Assembly: GCA_907164885.2 (NCBI GenBank)
Contig: OU015496.1
Span: forward strand, 138,247,034 to 138,311,033
Source: Dolomedes plantarius
Taxonomy: Eukaryota; Arthropoda; Arachnida; Araneae; Dolomedidae
Direction: 5' to 3'
Length of the DNA: 64,000 nucleotides
Part shown: piece after piece, positions 15,680 through 27,069 of the stretch
How the letters are laid out: each line of letters starts with the position of its first letter
Numbering within the stretch: position 1 is the stretch's first letter
Notes under the pieces: model-generated
The model's database searches: none
The model's input: the letters and a program-made list of their open reading frames with translations, nothing else
Told to the model about the DNA's origin: nothing
Program-made: the position numbers and the translations under genes

Positions 15680-15960
15680 AACAACGCTACGAAAATTTGC
15701 GATGGAGATAGATAAGGATTTATAAATATATAATAACTTATTTATTAATATATAATAGCTTATTTATTAATATATAATAAACATTACATTACATTAGAAA
15801 TAAATTACATTATAAAAAAATGAAAATTACAACAAAAAAAAATTGAATAAAAAAGCTACGAAAACTTACGATTGAGATAAGGATTTATAAATATATAACT
15901 TATTTATTAATATATAATAGCTTATTTATAAATATATAATAATATAACTTATCTACAGTA
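15680..15960. repeat. Tandem duplication, period about 170 bp
   Basis: 'gctacgaaaatttgcgatgg' at 15689 recurs as gctacgaaaacttacgattg at 15858. Each is followed by aaggatttataaatatataa and several 'cttatttattaatatataat' units. Confidence 0.75.
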
Positions 15961-17225
15961 ACTAAAATAAGTTACATTAACCTAAAATAAATATACAATA
16001 ACGTATAGCTACATACCTTTTAACTATCCCTAAAGTAAAGAATTATTTATAAAATATTCCTTAATTACCACCAGTTAATTAAATAAACAAAAAAGAATAC
16101 TTTTATTAGAATATTCCCACGTAAAACAAATGACCATAAATGGTTTTGAAATATGTATCTGTAATTAAATATTTGTAATACGTTACTCTAAATTTATGTA
16201 CAGGTATTCTTAGTAATTATTAATGTTCTTTATGTCATCCCTGACAATAATTACGTTACAGCTTGAACTCAAAAAACAAAATTAGATACTCTTTACAGTT
16301 CTCAACAATAATAAAATTTTGAAAGATCTCAACAAATCACAATATTCAAACGTTTATTCGTTTCTATCCGTAAATGACGATCTAAAACACTTGTAGGGAA
16401 AAAGGTAACCGTAACTCAATTAAGCCAACACACTAACTATGCCAGTAACAGAATATAACTAGTAACAGAATTAACTTTTCATCTTAGTTTTCATATTTTA
16501 ATAGTTCAGAACTTTAATTTTCGTTACATTAATAAAGCAATTATTTTGCTTGTGGTACACATCAGTGGCATTTCTTTTTAACTGCATATTTAAAATAAAA
16601 ATTAAATTTATGGTTAGCCACGCTAATCACCGTGCAGGCAACCGAAAAACATGGATAAAATGGAAAGGACTCTCTGTACAATAAGAAAGAACTATTCAAA
16701 ATTTATTAAAGAAGAAAATATATTTATTTCAGTAGAGTTTAACTAAAATTAAGGTAAGAGTCCCGAATATCAGCTACACTAACTGTTTTTCGACATTTCA
16801 TCCACTTTTTATTTTCTAATTAGGCTGGAAACTCAAAGAACATGCCTAAGAGCTATTTCCTTTGGTATCCTGCTATCAACCAGCTCGAAAACCAGTCCCA
16901 GTTTAAGTTATGTAACTAAATTGGAAAAATTGAAATTTCCAGTGAACTCCAGAGCGGTTCCTAATATCGCCTACCTCTGTTCCTCTTACCGCCTACCACG
17001 CGAAATTAGGAGCACCTGTTAAAAGGCGTTGCTAGCAAATTCTCTGTTTAATGCACTTTCAAATGGTATGAGCAAAATTAGAATTTGAATGCACCTACCT
17101 GGTCATTCACTGGATTCTGAATCTTTGGAACCAAAGTTTACGAAGACAACAGATAAAACAACTTCAGGCGTCATATAGTCTCTGTTGTCAGTGATAAGAG
17201 TCATATTATTATATTATCTGTGTAG
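15961..17225. other. Unassigned DNA
   Basis: A slightly less AT-rich patch lies at 16940-17040. No motif, repeat partner or convincing frame. Confidence 0.5.
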
Positions 17226-17510
17226 CCCGAGGTAGCCAAGAACTGGGGTTGCTTGGTTAGAATACGGAAGAACACCCTTAAACATCTTCGTGTCTAGGCC
17301 GAATATGGGCACGTTAAAACCTTAAACCGAAAAATACTTCTATGACATGAGAGTGCCGGGGTGAGTGTGATCCCCCAGACGTGTGCCCTTTGGGGAGCTC
17401 CGGCAAAATTAAGGTGACACCAGGAGGTGGTATTGATTCACCTATATGGTGTCAACATTGAAAGCAACCAACGATTCTCTCGGATTGTGTTCGAATGTCT
17501 TGCAAGCGCC
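17226..17510 (+). mobile_element. tRNA-derived SINE, copy S1
   Basis: The tRNA-like head starts near 17226 with an A-box-like 'gaggtagccaagaactgggg'. The B-box position is eroded. It is followed by the core 'ttcgtgtctaggccgaatat' and gggcacgttaa, shared with copies at 38.4, 39.5 and 42.0 kb. A GC-rich body (17355-17420) makes it stand out from the surroundings. Confidence 0.6.
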
Positions 17511-18289
17511 CGCATTGATAAGCAATAACTTTTTGACTGTATAACGTAATTAAGTAACTATTTTTACTGTATAACATAATTTGTAACTATCATAATTAAG
17601 TCCTACTAAAAAAATTAAATTTGACTCCCGATTATCAATGTTCATGAGTGCGCGAGAAATAGAAAACATACATACAAAAATGAGTCCGTATAACGTACAA
17701 AAGGGAACAAGTGAAAGTTTATAGATGGAATTGAAAATACCGTCTGAAAACAGATAAAACACACTGTATGATAAAATTGCATTATTAATAACTAAATAGC
17801 AGATCAATGGAATATTGAACTTGGGAGAAAAATTTTATCTGTATGTATCTTTTTTTATATAAAATATAATGATATAGGCTTAGCTTTAGACAGCCACTCA
17901 AAATTTCAATTTTATGTCGTAGTTAAAAAAATAATAAGCATCAGAAAAGATGAAAGGGAATAATTTTTTTAATCTATTCTTTTATTGACTGTATCTGATT
18001 TTTTTAACAGTTGTAACTAAAATTTTGTTGACTTTGCCATCCAATACGTGTTTATCTTGTCTGAATAGAAGAAAGTTTAAGGTAAACAATGGGGTTTCTT
18101 CTTATATTCTTTTTAATGAAAATCAAACTGTTATCGGTATTTATTTTATTTTCTGTAATGAGACTTTTCTGTAGTCTCTTATGCATTCTTTAGAGAATAA
18201 ACAATTCAATCATTGTTTCTCTGAGAAATTTTCCTGCTGTTATCTTCTTTTATTCTCTAAAGAAAGAATATTCAGATTTCTTCAGCAAT
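17511..18289. other. Unassigned AT-rich DNA
   Basis: Includes an open minus frame at 17550-17807 without recognisable motifs. Otherwise nothing. Confidence 0.5.
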
Positions 18290-19960
18290 GCCTTAAACTT
18301 TTAAGAACACTTCAGCTTCAGCATTAAGTTTAAATTTCTTACATTGCTACATTGACAGCACTGGAACTGTTTCCGTTAAGATGTTGTTAAAAGGGTTTTA
18401 TATGTTAGAAAATGCTTTTCTTGCTAAAATGTCTTTTTTTTTAACTTCAGAGTGACTTGGAATAAAAATTTCTATTGAATACAATTTTATGTGAAATTAA
18501 AAATTTTCAGGTTCACCTTAAATCATGTTCATCTTTAAGTTTGAATTTCTTACATAGCTGCATTGGCAGAGCTGAAACTATTCTGTTGAAATGCTGTTAA
18601 AATTTTCATGTTGTTAGAAAGTGATTTTCTTGCTTAAATACAAACCTTTTTTAACCTCATAATAACTTAGTATAAAAGATTCCATTTAATACATTTTTAT
18701 GTTTCCTACCAAGGGACATTAGAAACAACAAGAACTACAACATTTTTATGTAAAACTAGCTTAATACCCCTGCTTCGCTACGGAGTACGTTCAAAATAAA
18801 CACAAAGGTCAATGCAATTAATGCCAAAAAAAAAATTATAATACATACAAATTAATTGCATGCACTGACCGTTGTATTTAATTTGAATATTTTCTTCTAC
18901 ATTATTTTGTCTATAAATTTCATTAAAGTTTATATTAAAATAATAAACTGAAGGTTATAAAATTTATATCACGAGATACACAAAATAAAGTATCACATGA
19001 TCAGCATTTAATAAATTAAATTCTAAAAATTAATCTTTAAAAATTTTCCAAAAATCATAAATGATTCGAAATAGAGGTAAAGATTCGCAAAAGATTTCAT
19101 TTTAAAGAAAATATATAAATCGTAACGGATATTTTTATAGACAAAATAATGTAGAAGAAAATATTCAAATTAAATACAACGGTCAGTGCATGCAATTAAT
19201 TTGTATGTTTAATATCCATAAAACATACAAATTTGAGTTAAATTCTTAAAAAACTTCCATCTCAATCAGTCTAGTGGTTAAATTTTATCTTTTACAATAT
19301 TTTAATATTCCTTTTGTCAATTTATTTTGTTGTTATGCACGTGACACAAAATCAATTTAAAGTATCACAAAAGAGAAACCACATGATCAGCATTTAATAA
19401 ATTAAATTCTAAAAATTAATCTTTAAAAATTTTCCAAAAATCATAAATGATTCGAAATAGAGGTAAAGATTCGCAAAAGATTTCATTTTAAAGAAAATTT
19501 TATAATCTTTCTCGTGATATAAATTTTATAACCTTCAGTTTATTATTTTAATATAAACTTTAACAGCTTAAAAATTTAATTTTTAAAAAATCTAAGAATT
19601 TTTCAAAAATCTTTCTCAGTGTACCCCTACACTATAAAAAAAATCGCCATGCAAAATTTCATCCCTTTAGGTCGAGCGGTTTGGTCTGTACATTATATGT
19701 CAGTCAGTCACGGAACTGTTTTATATATATAGATTAAAAACTTTCAGGTTCAACTTAAATCATGTTCAACGTTAAGTTCAAATTTCTTACATTGCTACAT
19801 TGACAGCACTGAAACTATTTCCGTTAAGATGTTGTTAAAAAGCTTCTATTTTCTTAGGAAATGTTTTTGTTGCTTAGACATATAGATTTTTTTTTAATAA
19901 GTTCTTTTCAACCTCAGAGAAACTCGGTAATAAAAGTTTTCATTAAATATATTTTTATTT
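18290..19960. repeat. Tandem array, about 215-bp monomers, interrupted by a Helitron
   Basis: Three diverged monomers (about 18290-18496, 18497-18755, 19734-19960) share 'aatttcttacattgctacat', ttgacagcactgaaact, gatgttgttaaaa and ttttcaggttcacctt. A family A Helitron separates the second and third. Joining 18755 to 19734 restores the monomer junction seen intact at about 18490-18510. Confidence 0.82.
18756..19733 (-). mobile_element. Helitron family A, copy 3 (internally rearranged)
   Basis: On the minus strand it starts TCTATATATA at 19733, preceded by A, and ends CTAG at 18759-18756, followed by T. Inside, a roughly 70-bp block at 18845-18915 is inverted relative to 19133-19205, and 18919-18975 is inverted relative to 19512-19565. 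A 120-bp block is repeated directly at 18999-19110 and 19379-19500. These rearrangements make it longer (978 bp) than its relatives. The insertion site is proven by the flanking tandem monomers. Confidence 0.85.
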
Positions 19961-19969
19961 AAATAAAAA

Positions 19970-20660
19970 AATTATAATTCGATGTAAAAAAAGGGAATTT
20001 AGTTTTTAATTGGTTAAATAAAATTCATTACAGGTAATATAATTTAATTTTAAAAATTTAAATTATTACCTTCAGAATTATTGAGTATTTTCTCTGTTCG
20101 TGATATTTATGCTGTTATGGTAGCTTCGCTACAATTGTGGTAGCTCGCAGTAAGTAAATTTAAAATGCATTAGACGAATTTGGTAAATTATGGAATGAGT
20201 ATTTTCTTTTAATGGTTTAAAGAGGCACTCAAAGGTTTCGAAGATCATATAATATATATTTTTAGAAATATTTTTTATTTAAATTTTTTAAAAATCAATT
20301 CAATTAAAAACATGAATTTAATTTTTAATTCCTTAGATAAAATTCCGTGCACGTAGTAGGATTTAATTTAAAGAATAAAAACTATAATCTACTGAACGCT
20401 ATTTTCTCTTTCGAGACTTTTACTTTTTTATTGTAGATTCTCCAAATTCGTAGTTACTCTAGGTAATTACATTAAAAACAAATTACATAAGTTAGCTAGA
20501 TTATGGCATGAATATTTTCTATCAGTATTTTCTTTCAATGCTGTGAGGATGCATTTAAATGCATTTAAGTACCTCGAACACCATATAAAAAATTATTTTA
20601 GAATTAAAAAATAAAATGTATAATTAAAGACCAAAAAATCAATTTGAATAATTATCTTTT
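19970..20660. repeat. Tandem array, about 320-bp diverged monomers
   Basis: Two-plus copies, starting near 19970 and 20285, share the order: aattcaatt..ttaatttttaatt, ataaaattc..tacaggtaat, tgagtattttctc, atggcatgaatattttc and cctcgaacaccatataa. Divergence is high. Confidence 0.65.
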
Positions 20661-22546
20661 TGATATAATTTTCGTCACGCTAACTATCAATAGTTAAAAA
20701 GAGGCTTAGAGTAGTTAAAGCCGTTAGAGTAGTTAGAGTAGTTAGTTCGACTCTGAATATGGAATCAAAAACGAAAATGCGAACAAATGACACTCTTCTC
20801 AAAAAGATACTTTATTGTTCCTAAAAAAATTATTAAATTCGATACTTGAAAATGTAAGCCTCTTAAAATTAACAATAAATTATAAATTGGTAGTTAATGC
20901 TTGGTTTGGAGTAGTTTTGGAGTACTAATGTGAAAAATGTTACATTATTATTTCAAAGATTAGCTTTCATAGTAGTATATATTTTTTCCTAGATTCTTCT
21001 TCTAGCATAATTTCCATTGTAATAATTGCATAGTAAATACCTTTTACAAAGTATATAATGCCCTGAATTTTGGCACATAAAAGTAAATTACATACTTTTA
21101 AAGATACAAATATTAGATAAAATTTTGAAATGCATTATGAAGTTCATTTGTATGGAAAGAGATAAGTAGCATTATTTTGCTAGTTGCCAACGTTAATATT
21201 CTGTCTTCTTTCTAATTCCACTGCTTTATTTAAATCTTAAATACAAAGAATATTCCCGCAAAATATCTAAAACATGCATAAAATGTAATTTTTTTTCGAA
21301 ATTAATGACATTTGGCTTCTTTTGGGAGCAGTGTATTCTTTCTTAATCTTTCAACGAGATAACTTCCCAGTGCATTTTTTTCCATTAGTTTTTCTTTAAA
21401 TTAAGGATCCTTTTTAATCTACTGAAGGATAAATGAATCCATAGATAAGATATTAAACACAAGAATTTAAAGTAAACTTGTTAGAGGTTAAGTCTCAACG
21501 CTGTTAAAATATCGCTTCTCTTTTAGATACATTCTCCTGACATTAACAATGACAAATTACTTAACGTGTTTTATCAAATATGGATACGTATTAAAAAACT
21601 AGTACTTGGAAGCTAAAAAAAATTTTGGTTTTCCATGTAATTCAGTCTAATGTAAGGTGAACATCAAAATCCGTTAGTTTTTTATCTCTATTATTCTTCA
21701 TACTTAACTGGAAATAACGGCTGTTTTAGTGCAAATTTACACGTTATAGACTGCAACTCAAAATTTCGTATGTTTACAAATTATTGCTTTGACCTCGTAC
21801 ATTGCACATTTTAATATAAGCTATCAAACTTACAGTAGCGAAATTTAAATTTAAAAAACAACAGCAAATGTTGTCCAAGTGTATCACAAGAAACTCTCCG
21901 TGTACGACAGAGAAAAGATTGGCGCAAATTTTGCTGAAATCTATTACCAAGATCTTGGTTGTTTATGCCTTTTGTATGCTTTACTGTACAGCAACGGCAT
22001 GATTCTTCTCCCCTAATATCACGACCCAGGAATGGATGATTACTCATCCCTCTTGACTTCACCTAAATTCAATTGGGGTCTTGAGGGCAATGCTTCATGT
22101 GGGTGCGGGAGAGGTGCTAGCATAAATCTGCATATAAATGTGCAGTGCAGACAAGTTAAATCTCTGAGATGAAGAATGAAACGGGGCTAAGTTCCTGAAG
22201 ATACCGCTCCAGTTCAGCAGATAGCTAGGCACTGATAGCTTGACAAGTGGTATTAACTCTCTGCTGTCAGATTAAATACATTTCTGCGACTCGCAGATAC
22301 TTAAAATACTTTCAGGCATTTTTAAAATTCAAAAAGAGCTTTCTCTTTGGTTCTTGAGGTTTCCTTGATTATCAAGGTGTCTTTGTTTTTCTCCTTATTT
22401 AAAATTTAGAATTTTTTCCTTGGTCATGCGAAGCGTACATAAATGCAGATCTCTGTCCATGTAGGCTTTTAGTATTAAACTGGTGGGTTATGGTCTCAAA
22501 GTATTAATTACATCACTAGAGATTCAAAATGGTAAACACATATAGT
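20661..22546. other. Unassigned DNA, with a 9-bp run of gttagagta
   Basis: A short tandem of gttagagta-like units is at 20705-20745. Around 21850-22280 base composition is less AT-rich and open frames occur on both strands (for example 22062-21811 minus), but no protein family is recognisable. Confidence 0.45.
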
Positions 22547-23091
22547 GTGAGCCAAAAGTTCGTAAAAATTTTATAAATTTTTAAAAAAGGAAGAAATCAT
22601 AATAAAGAAGTGCGGTTTGCAAGAAAGGGCTCCCAAGGAAGTCGGATATTTTTAGCAGCCAAAAAATTTTTTTTCAAGTTTAAAAAAAGTTTTAAAAAAT
22701 TTTAAAGTTTTTAAAAAGTTTAAAAAGTTACCAGTAGATAGCGCTGACATTCGAGAGATTCAGCAGAATTGTGAAAATCAAACTTGCAATAAAAGACCGT
22801 GATACACGAGGACTTGAAGAATCGACCACGAAGTGGAAGACCCTCGTTGGCGGAGGGCCGTATTACTACGGTAGAAACCGTTAGGAATAATATGGCGGTG
22901 GAATCCTCCACGGGGTGTAGCAGTGCTCGCAAAGTTGGACCAGTGACTCTATCAGTGACTTTTATTAATTTTTATTTTGCTGTTAAAAAATCCGACTTCC
23001 TTGTGACCCCTTTATTTCAAACTGCACTGATTTATCATAATTTTCTCCCTTTTTATGAATTTTTAAAGTTTTTACGAACTTTTGGCTCACC
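22547..23091 (+). mobile_element. Mariner-like element, internally deleted
   Basis: The inverted ends read GTGAGCCAAAAGTTCGTAAA at 22547 and the complement finishing at 23091. Similarity between the arms extends about 100 bp inward ('ggaagtcggatattttt' pairs with 'aaaaaatccgacttcc'). At 545 bp it is a deletion derivative of a 1.3-kb class element. Confidence 0.88.
22796..22940 (+). pseudogene. Mariner transposase, N-terminal fragment
   Basis: Reads VIHEDLKNRPRSGRPS, then VETVRNNMAVESSTG and SSARKVG: the linker between the two helix-turn-helix motifs of mariner transposases. The catalytic domain is missing; the 3' part joins directly to the right arm. Confidence 0.75.
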
Positions 23092-23995
23092 GATTTATTT
23101 TTGCTTAAATTTCAAGAATTATATATTTTCTTTGAGGCAATTTCAGTTTTGATTCCTATTTATTATCCTGTTAAAATATTTCAAGTGTTTTGTTGTATTC
23201 TCTCCCTATGGAATGCACATATTTCCACAAATTATGCACAAATGAAATGACGGTGCATGGTATGCTATGATTTAAAAAAAAGGCTAAAATCGTTTCGCGT
23301 GTATAATTAAATGTTTAGTAAATTGTTAACACATCAACCAGAAATCCATTATTTCGTTTGTCGTCATCATTGAATTTTTTAAAGTTTTCTAAGGACGGAA
23401 ATAGAATGAAATCTGTCTAAAATGCGCTGTGAGTAATTTGACTCATTTACTTTCATTACGATATAATATTAATTTTAAATTTGCATTTTTAAATTATGTC
23501 GCAAATAACCAAGTTGTTAATAAAGGAAATTTTAATTATGTCTCAGGCGAGCAAGTCATTAAGTGCAATTTTCTACATTCTTTACGCAAGTATTAAACTT
23601 AATGTTACATCGTATATTTTATTGGCTACCGACAATTGAACATGTTTTCTAGCATTGCATCAGTATTACAATTTATTCTTAAGAATCCGTTGTTTAGCAT
23701 CCCTAAAACAAAAACACCCCCTTGTGTAAATGAACTTAAAGGAGTACAAAATTCTCAAGAAAAGCTCATTCTTGTTTTCTTAGTTTAAAACGTACTAGAG
23801 AACTTTCTGGGCAAGACTAAAATAACGCAAACCACATGTTTCTACAACAGACACAATGACAGACACGTTTTAAATCTGAACTGTCTATTCGTAATTTGTA
23901 TTACATCAGCATTTGTCTATTTATATCGGAATTTCTCATGATTTGGTATCTTTAAAAGAAAGTTCCTGGAGCAGAATCTCTAGAGAATTTCTTAA

Positions 23996-23999
<4 letters not shown>
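23092..23999. other. Unassigned AT-rich DNA
   Basis: No repeat partner or recognisable frame. Confidence 0.5.
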
Positions 24000-24036
<37 letters not shown>

Positions 24037-24043
24037 TATATAT
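24000..24043. repeat. (TTA)n(TA)n compound microsatellite
   Basis: Seven TTA units run directly into eleven TA units, a typical slippage transition. Confidence 0.97.
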
Positions 24044-25156
24044 AACTGCGTCTTTAGATTTTTTGATTTGGTATGAAAATTCTTCCCTAAAGCTAAATTT
24101 ACCCTGAAAAAATTCCTCTTCAATATCATAGAAAAATGTATTCATCCTCATAAAAAATTCTTTAAAATCTTTTTTGGGCTCCACAGGGAGAAAAATTGAA
24201 CGTGGTGATATAAGTTCAGCAGTTTCATTAGTTTATATAAAAACTCTACATACTTTAAATTTTGAATTTTAAATTCTTTTCAGACAGTAACAAAATATTA
24301 ATTTTTTCAAATTCAAAATGATCTTTAAATAGAGACATAATGGAAAAAAATATTGCAAAATTAATGAAAAAAGTAAGATATTATTTTTTTTTGCCCCTTA
24401 AGAATCAAAAATGTTTTACAGGAAAAAAGATGGGCATTTTCCCGGCGTTATTATAAAGGCATAATACTTTATTAAAATATTTCAAAGTTGTTTCCAGTTC
24501 AAAGAAATTAACAAGGATCCCACTAGATCTGTATGCTTCTCAGAAATTTCTATTTAAATTTAGGCATTCTAATGAGATATATCTTAGAAGACCTACATTA
24601 ATCATAAAAACAGTTATACGAAGTCTTTCATTTTAAAAATAATTCACTTGTTTACTTACACTGCATTCATTTGGCTTAACAGCTAGAACATTTCAAAGGA
24701 TCTCTGCCAAGATGTTCATCTACACATACGCCTCATCAAACGTATGTATACCTATGTATATGTAAAAATATTTCTGAAGTACAACTCCACTCCTCTTCTT
24801 TTTTATATTTTACATATATATATATATATATATATACCGACATAAGCATAAATTCTCTTATCAAGCGGTCTTCCTTGTCCTATTCAAAATGTAAATCGTG
24901 ATCGTGTGACTCAGTACATTTTCAGAAGCCCTGAAAAGGGTGAATTCATAAATTCCACCCCACTTTAGCTTTAAAGTATCTGGGATTTTTATCCTCCCAT
25001 TCAAGTTCTCTCACATTTCAATTAAATTATGTATTTATACAGGAAATCTGCTCTGAATTTTGAAGTTTCACAGAAAAGTGCTAGGCATGCGTGTTTCAGG
25101 CAATATGCACATTTTTCTGTGACACATAATTTTATATAATTCCTTTTCTAATCGGA
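24044..25156. other. Unassigned DNA with a short TA run
   Basis: (TA)n at 24812-24836. Otherwise nothing recognisable. Confidence 0.5.
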
Positions 25157-25775
25157 AAATATTGTTATGAAGCATACATTTCCTCTAAAAGTAAAATTGT
25201 GCTTTTAAGTTAAATGTTCGATTGTTTTAACACAATAATATCTATGCACAAATAACACACAGGATGGTATTAAAAGACATTTTATTTATATCTATGAATA
25301 GTTCGAAAGGCACACTATTGTCAATTTTGTGCATTTATGTGAATTTAAAAAAAAATTTTTGTGAATCATACATTTCCTCTAAAAATAATCTTATACTTTT
25401 AAGTTAAATGTTCAATTGTTTTAATTGAATCTATGCGCAACTAACACAAAGGGTGGTTTTGCGGAAAGTCATTTTTTATATCTACGCATAGTGCGAAAGG
25501 CACACTATTGTCAATTTTGTGCATCTCTGTGAATTTTAAGATAATGTTGTTATGAAGCATACATTTCATCTAACACTAAGATAATGCTTTTCAGTTAAAC
25601 CTTTGATTGTTTTAACATAATGATATCTATATGCAACTAACACACAGGATGGTATTAAAAGATAGTGCCTGCGCATTGGCAAAAATAAGGTATGAAAAGA
25701 CATTTTTCGTATCTATATATCATGCGATATGCACACTATTATCAATTTTCTGCATTTCTATGAATTTTAAGAAGA
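25157..25775. repeat. Satellite-like tandem array, about 195-bp monomers, three copies
   Basis: Monomers start near 25157, 25348 and 25541 with 'tatgaagcatacatttcctc'. They continue through 'ttttaagttaaatgttcgat', then 'cacacaggatggtatt' and 'cacactattgtcaattttgt', and end with gcatttctgtgaattttaa. The third monomer has a 35-bp insertion near 25660. No longer array is visible. Confidence 0.85.
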
Positions 25776-25867
25776 GTTATTTACATTTATTTGTAACATG
25801 ATGATAAATGTATAATAGATCCTGAGAAATCTTCTGAATAAAGAAATTCTCAGAGATTTTCTACATA

Positions 25868-25875
25868 ATCTACAC
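25868..25875 (+). repeat. 8-bp target site duplication, left (hAT)
   Basis: ATCTACAC compared with ATCTACAT at 27062-27069: seven of eight bases match. Confidence 0.65.
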
Positions 25876-26094
25876 AAGTGATGCTCAAACTGAGGGTCGT
25901 AACCCACTTTGGGATCGATTAAAAATTTGAGGGGTCACTGATAGTTTTAAGTAAATTTGTATCATACTGAATTATTTAATTAAAAGTTATGCTATAAGTT
26001 TTCTATGATTACATATTTTTAATATTATTGCTTATTTTTTTAATATGTTAAAAAAAAAATAAGGCAGTTTTTTCTGACGAAACTATAGCGGGGT

Positions 26095-26164
26095 ATTAAA
26101 GTAGGATTACTTATCGTTGATTACCTCTTTTGTATATATATATATATATGTGTGTGTACGTATG

Positions 26165-26211
<47 letters not shown>

Positions 26212-26393
26212 ATGTCAGCCAAAATTTTGACGCATTTTGGTACTTTTCTGTTTAACTGTTTACTGTTTGCCCAAGCGATACAGACTGGGTTTGACGAGCT
26301 GCCAAAATTATAACTCGCGCCGACGGATGGTTTTAGCGCCTGAAATTTTGCTTTCCGGAGGACCATTATGGAGGAACGTAATATTACCTTAAA
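26095..26393 (+). mobile_element. MITE family M, copy 3
   Basis: Same order as copy 1 on the opposite strand: TATTAAAGTAGGATTACTTA end, 'cttatcgttgattacctctt', an embedded TA/TG microsatellite, 'acgcattttggtacttttct', the 'cgacgga' block, and the ending ttatggaggaacgtaatatt. The copies at 4.25 and 14.4 kb confirm the boundaries. Confidence 0.72.
26132..26213. repeat. (TA)n(TG)n microsatellite inside the MITE
   Basis: Alternating TA and TG runs. Copy 1 has only a short T run at the same place, so this is a local expansion. Confidence 0.95.
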
Positions 26394-27069
26394 ATATATG
26401 ATAAAACATTGTTAAATAAGGTATCCCACAGTCTTAGAAGGCTATTATATTTACATTCCTTCCATTCGCATTCCATCTACCTATCTGTGTAAGACTGGGT
26501 TTTCAAAATAGGTAGCGATGAAAACCAAACAACAAGCAGTACTTAACCCGGAAGACGATATGAGAGTAGCACTCTTCAATATTTCTCAAAATATTGAACA
26601 AATATTATCCGAGGTCCTGACGCATCCTTTAATTTTTTCTCAATTTTAGTTTTGTATCAATAAATGAAGATTACAGTTTTCAATGTTGTTATAAAAAGCT
26701 TTTAATTTTGAAATCCTGCACTTTTTTAATTTTGGTTAATTTTTACTGCAATGACACACAAATTTATATTAAATTCTAAGTACAAAGTTGCAGTCACATG
26801 ATATTTGGCAAAACAAGTGTAGAGAGTAAGCAAGACATTTTTCATTTTTACTACGCAAAGTAAATATATAACCAAACTCTACAGTTCGTTGATCTAAAAA
26901 TTTAGTCTGTCAAAATTTGCTTATTTCAATTTTTTTATTTGATAACAATTTCCTAATTTAAAAAAAATATTTGTTACTACCAAAATATTTTCAATGGAGG
27001 TAGAGTGATTTTTAATTTAAAGAAAGTGGAGTCGTGGTCGCTAAAAGTTTGGGTACCACTGATCTACAT

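Larger units (their letters stand above)
25876..27061. mobile_element. hAT-type (Charlie-like) non-autonomous element
   Basis: The ends are AAGTGATGCTCAAACTGAGG and the complement of CAGTGGTACCCAAAC; the first base has probably mutated from C. The subterminal 'gggtcgtaaccca' and 'tggtcgct' motifs are those of the widespread hAT ends of the form CAGTG...CAAACT..GGGTCGCGACCC. An 8-bp duplication with one mismatch flanks it. No transposase. A MITE of family M (26095-26393) lies inside and is therefore younger. About 1.19 kb in all. Confidence 0.78.

Noticed and set aside
21811..22062. Cys-containing 83-codon minus frame as a possible exon
   Set aside because: Cysteine spacing matches no finger I know, the opposite strand is equally open, and there is no supporting context.
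22734..22746. CTCF-like site in the mariner element
   Set aside because: The gtagatagcgc motif is part of the transposon arm and also present in the element at 6.7 kb, and it departs from the core consensus.
25157..25775. CRISPR-like array
   Set aside because: Units are about 195 bp, diverged along their whole length, with no short constant repeat and variable spacer pattern. The genome is eukaryotic.
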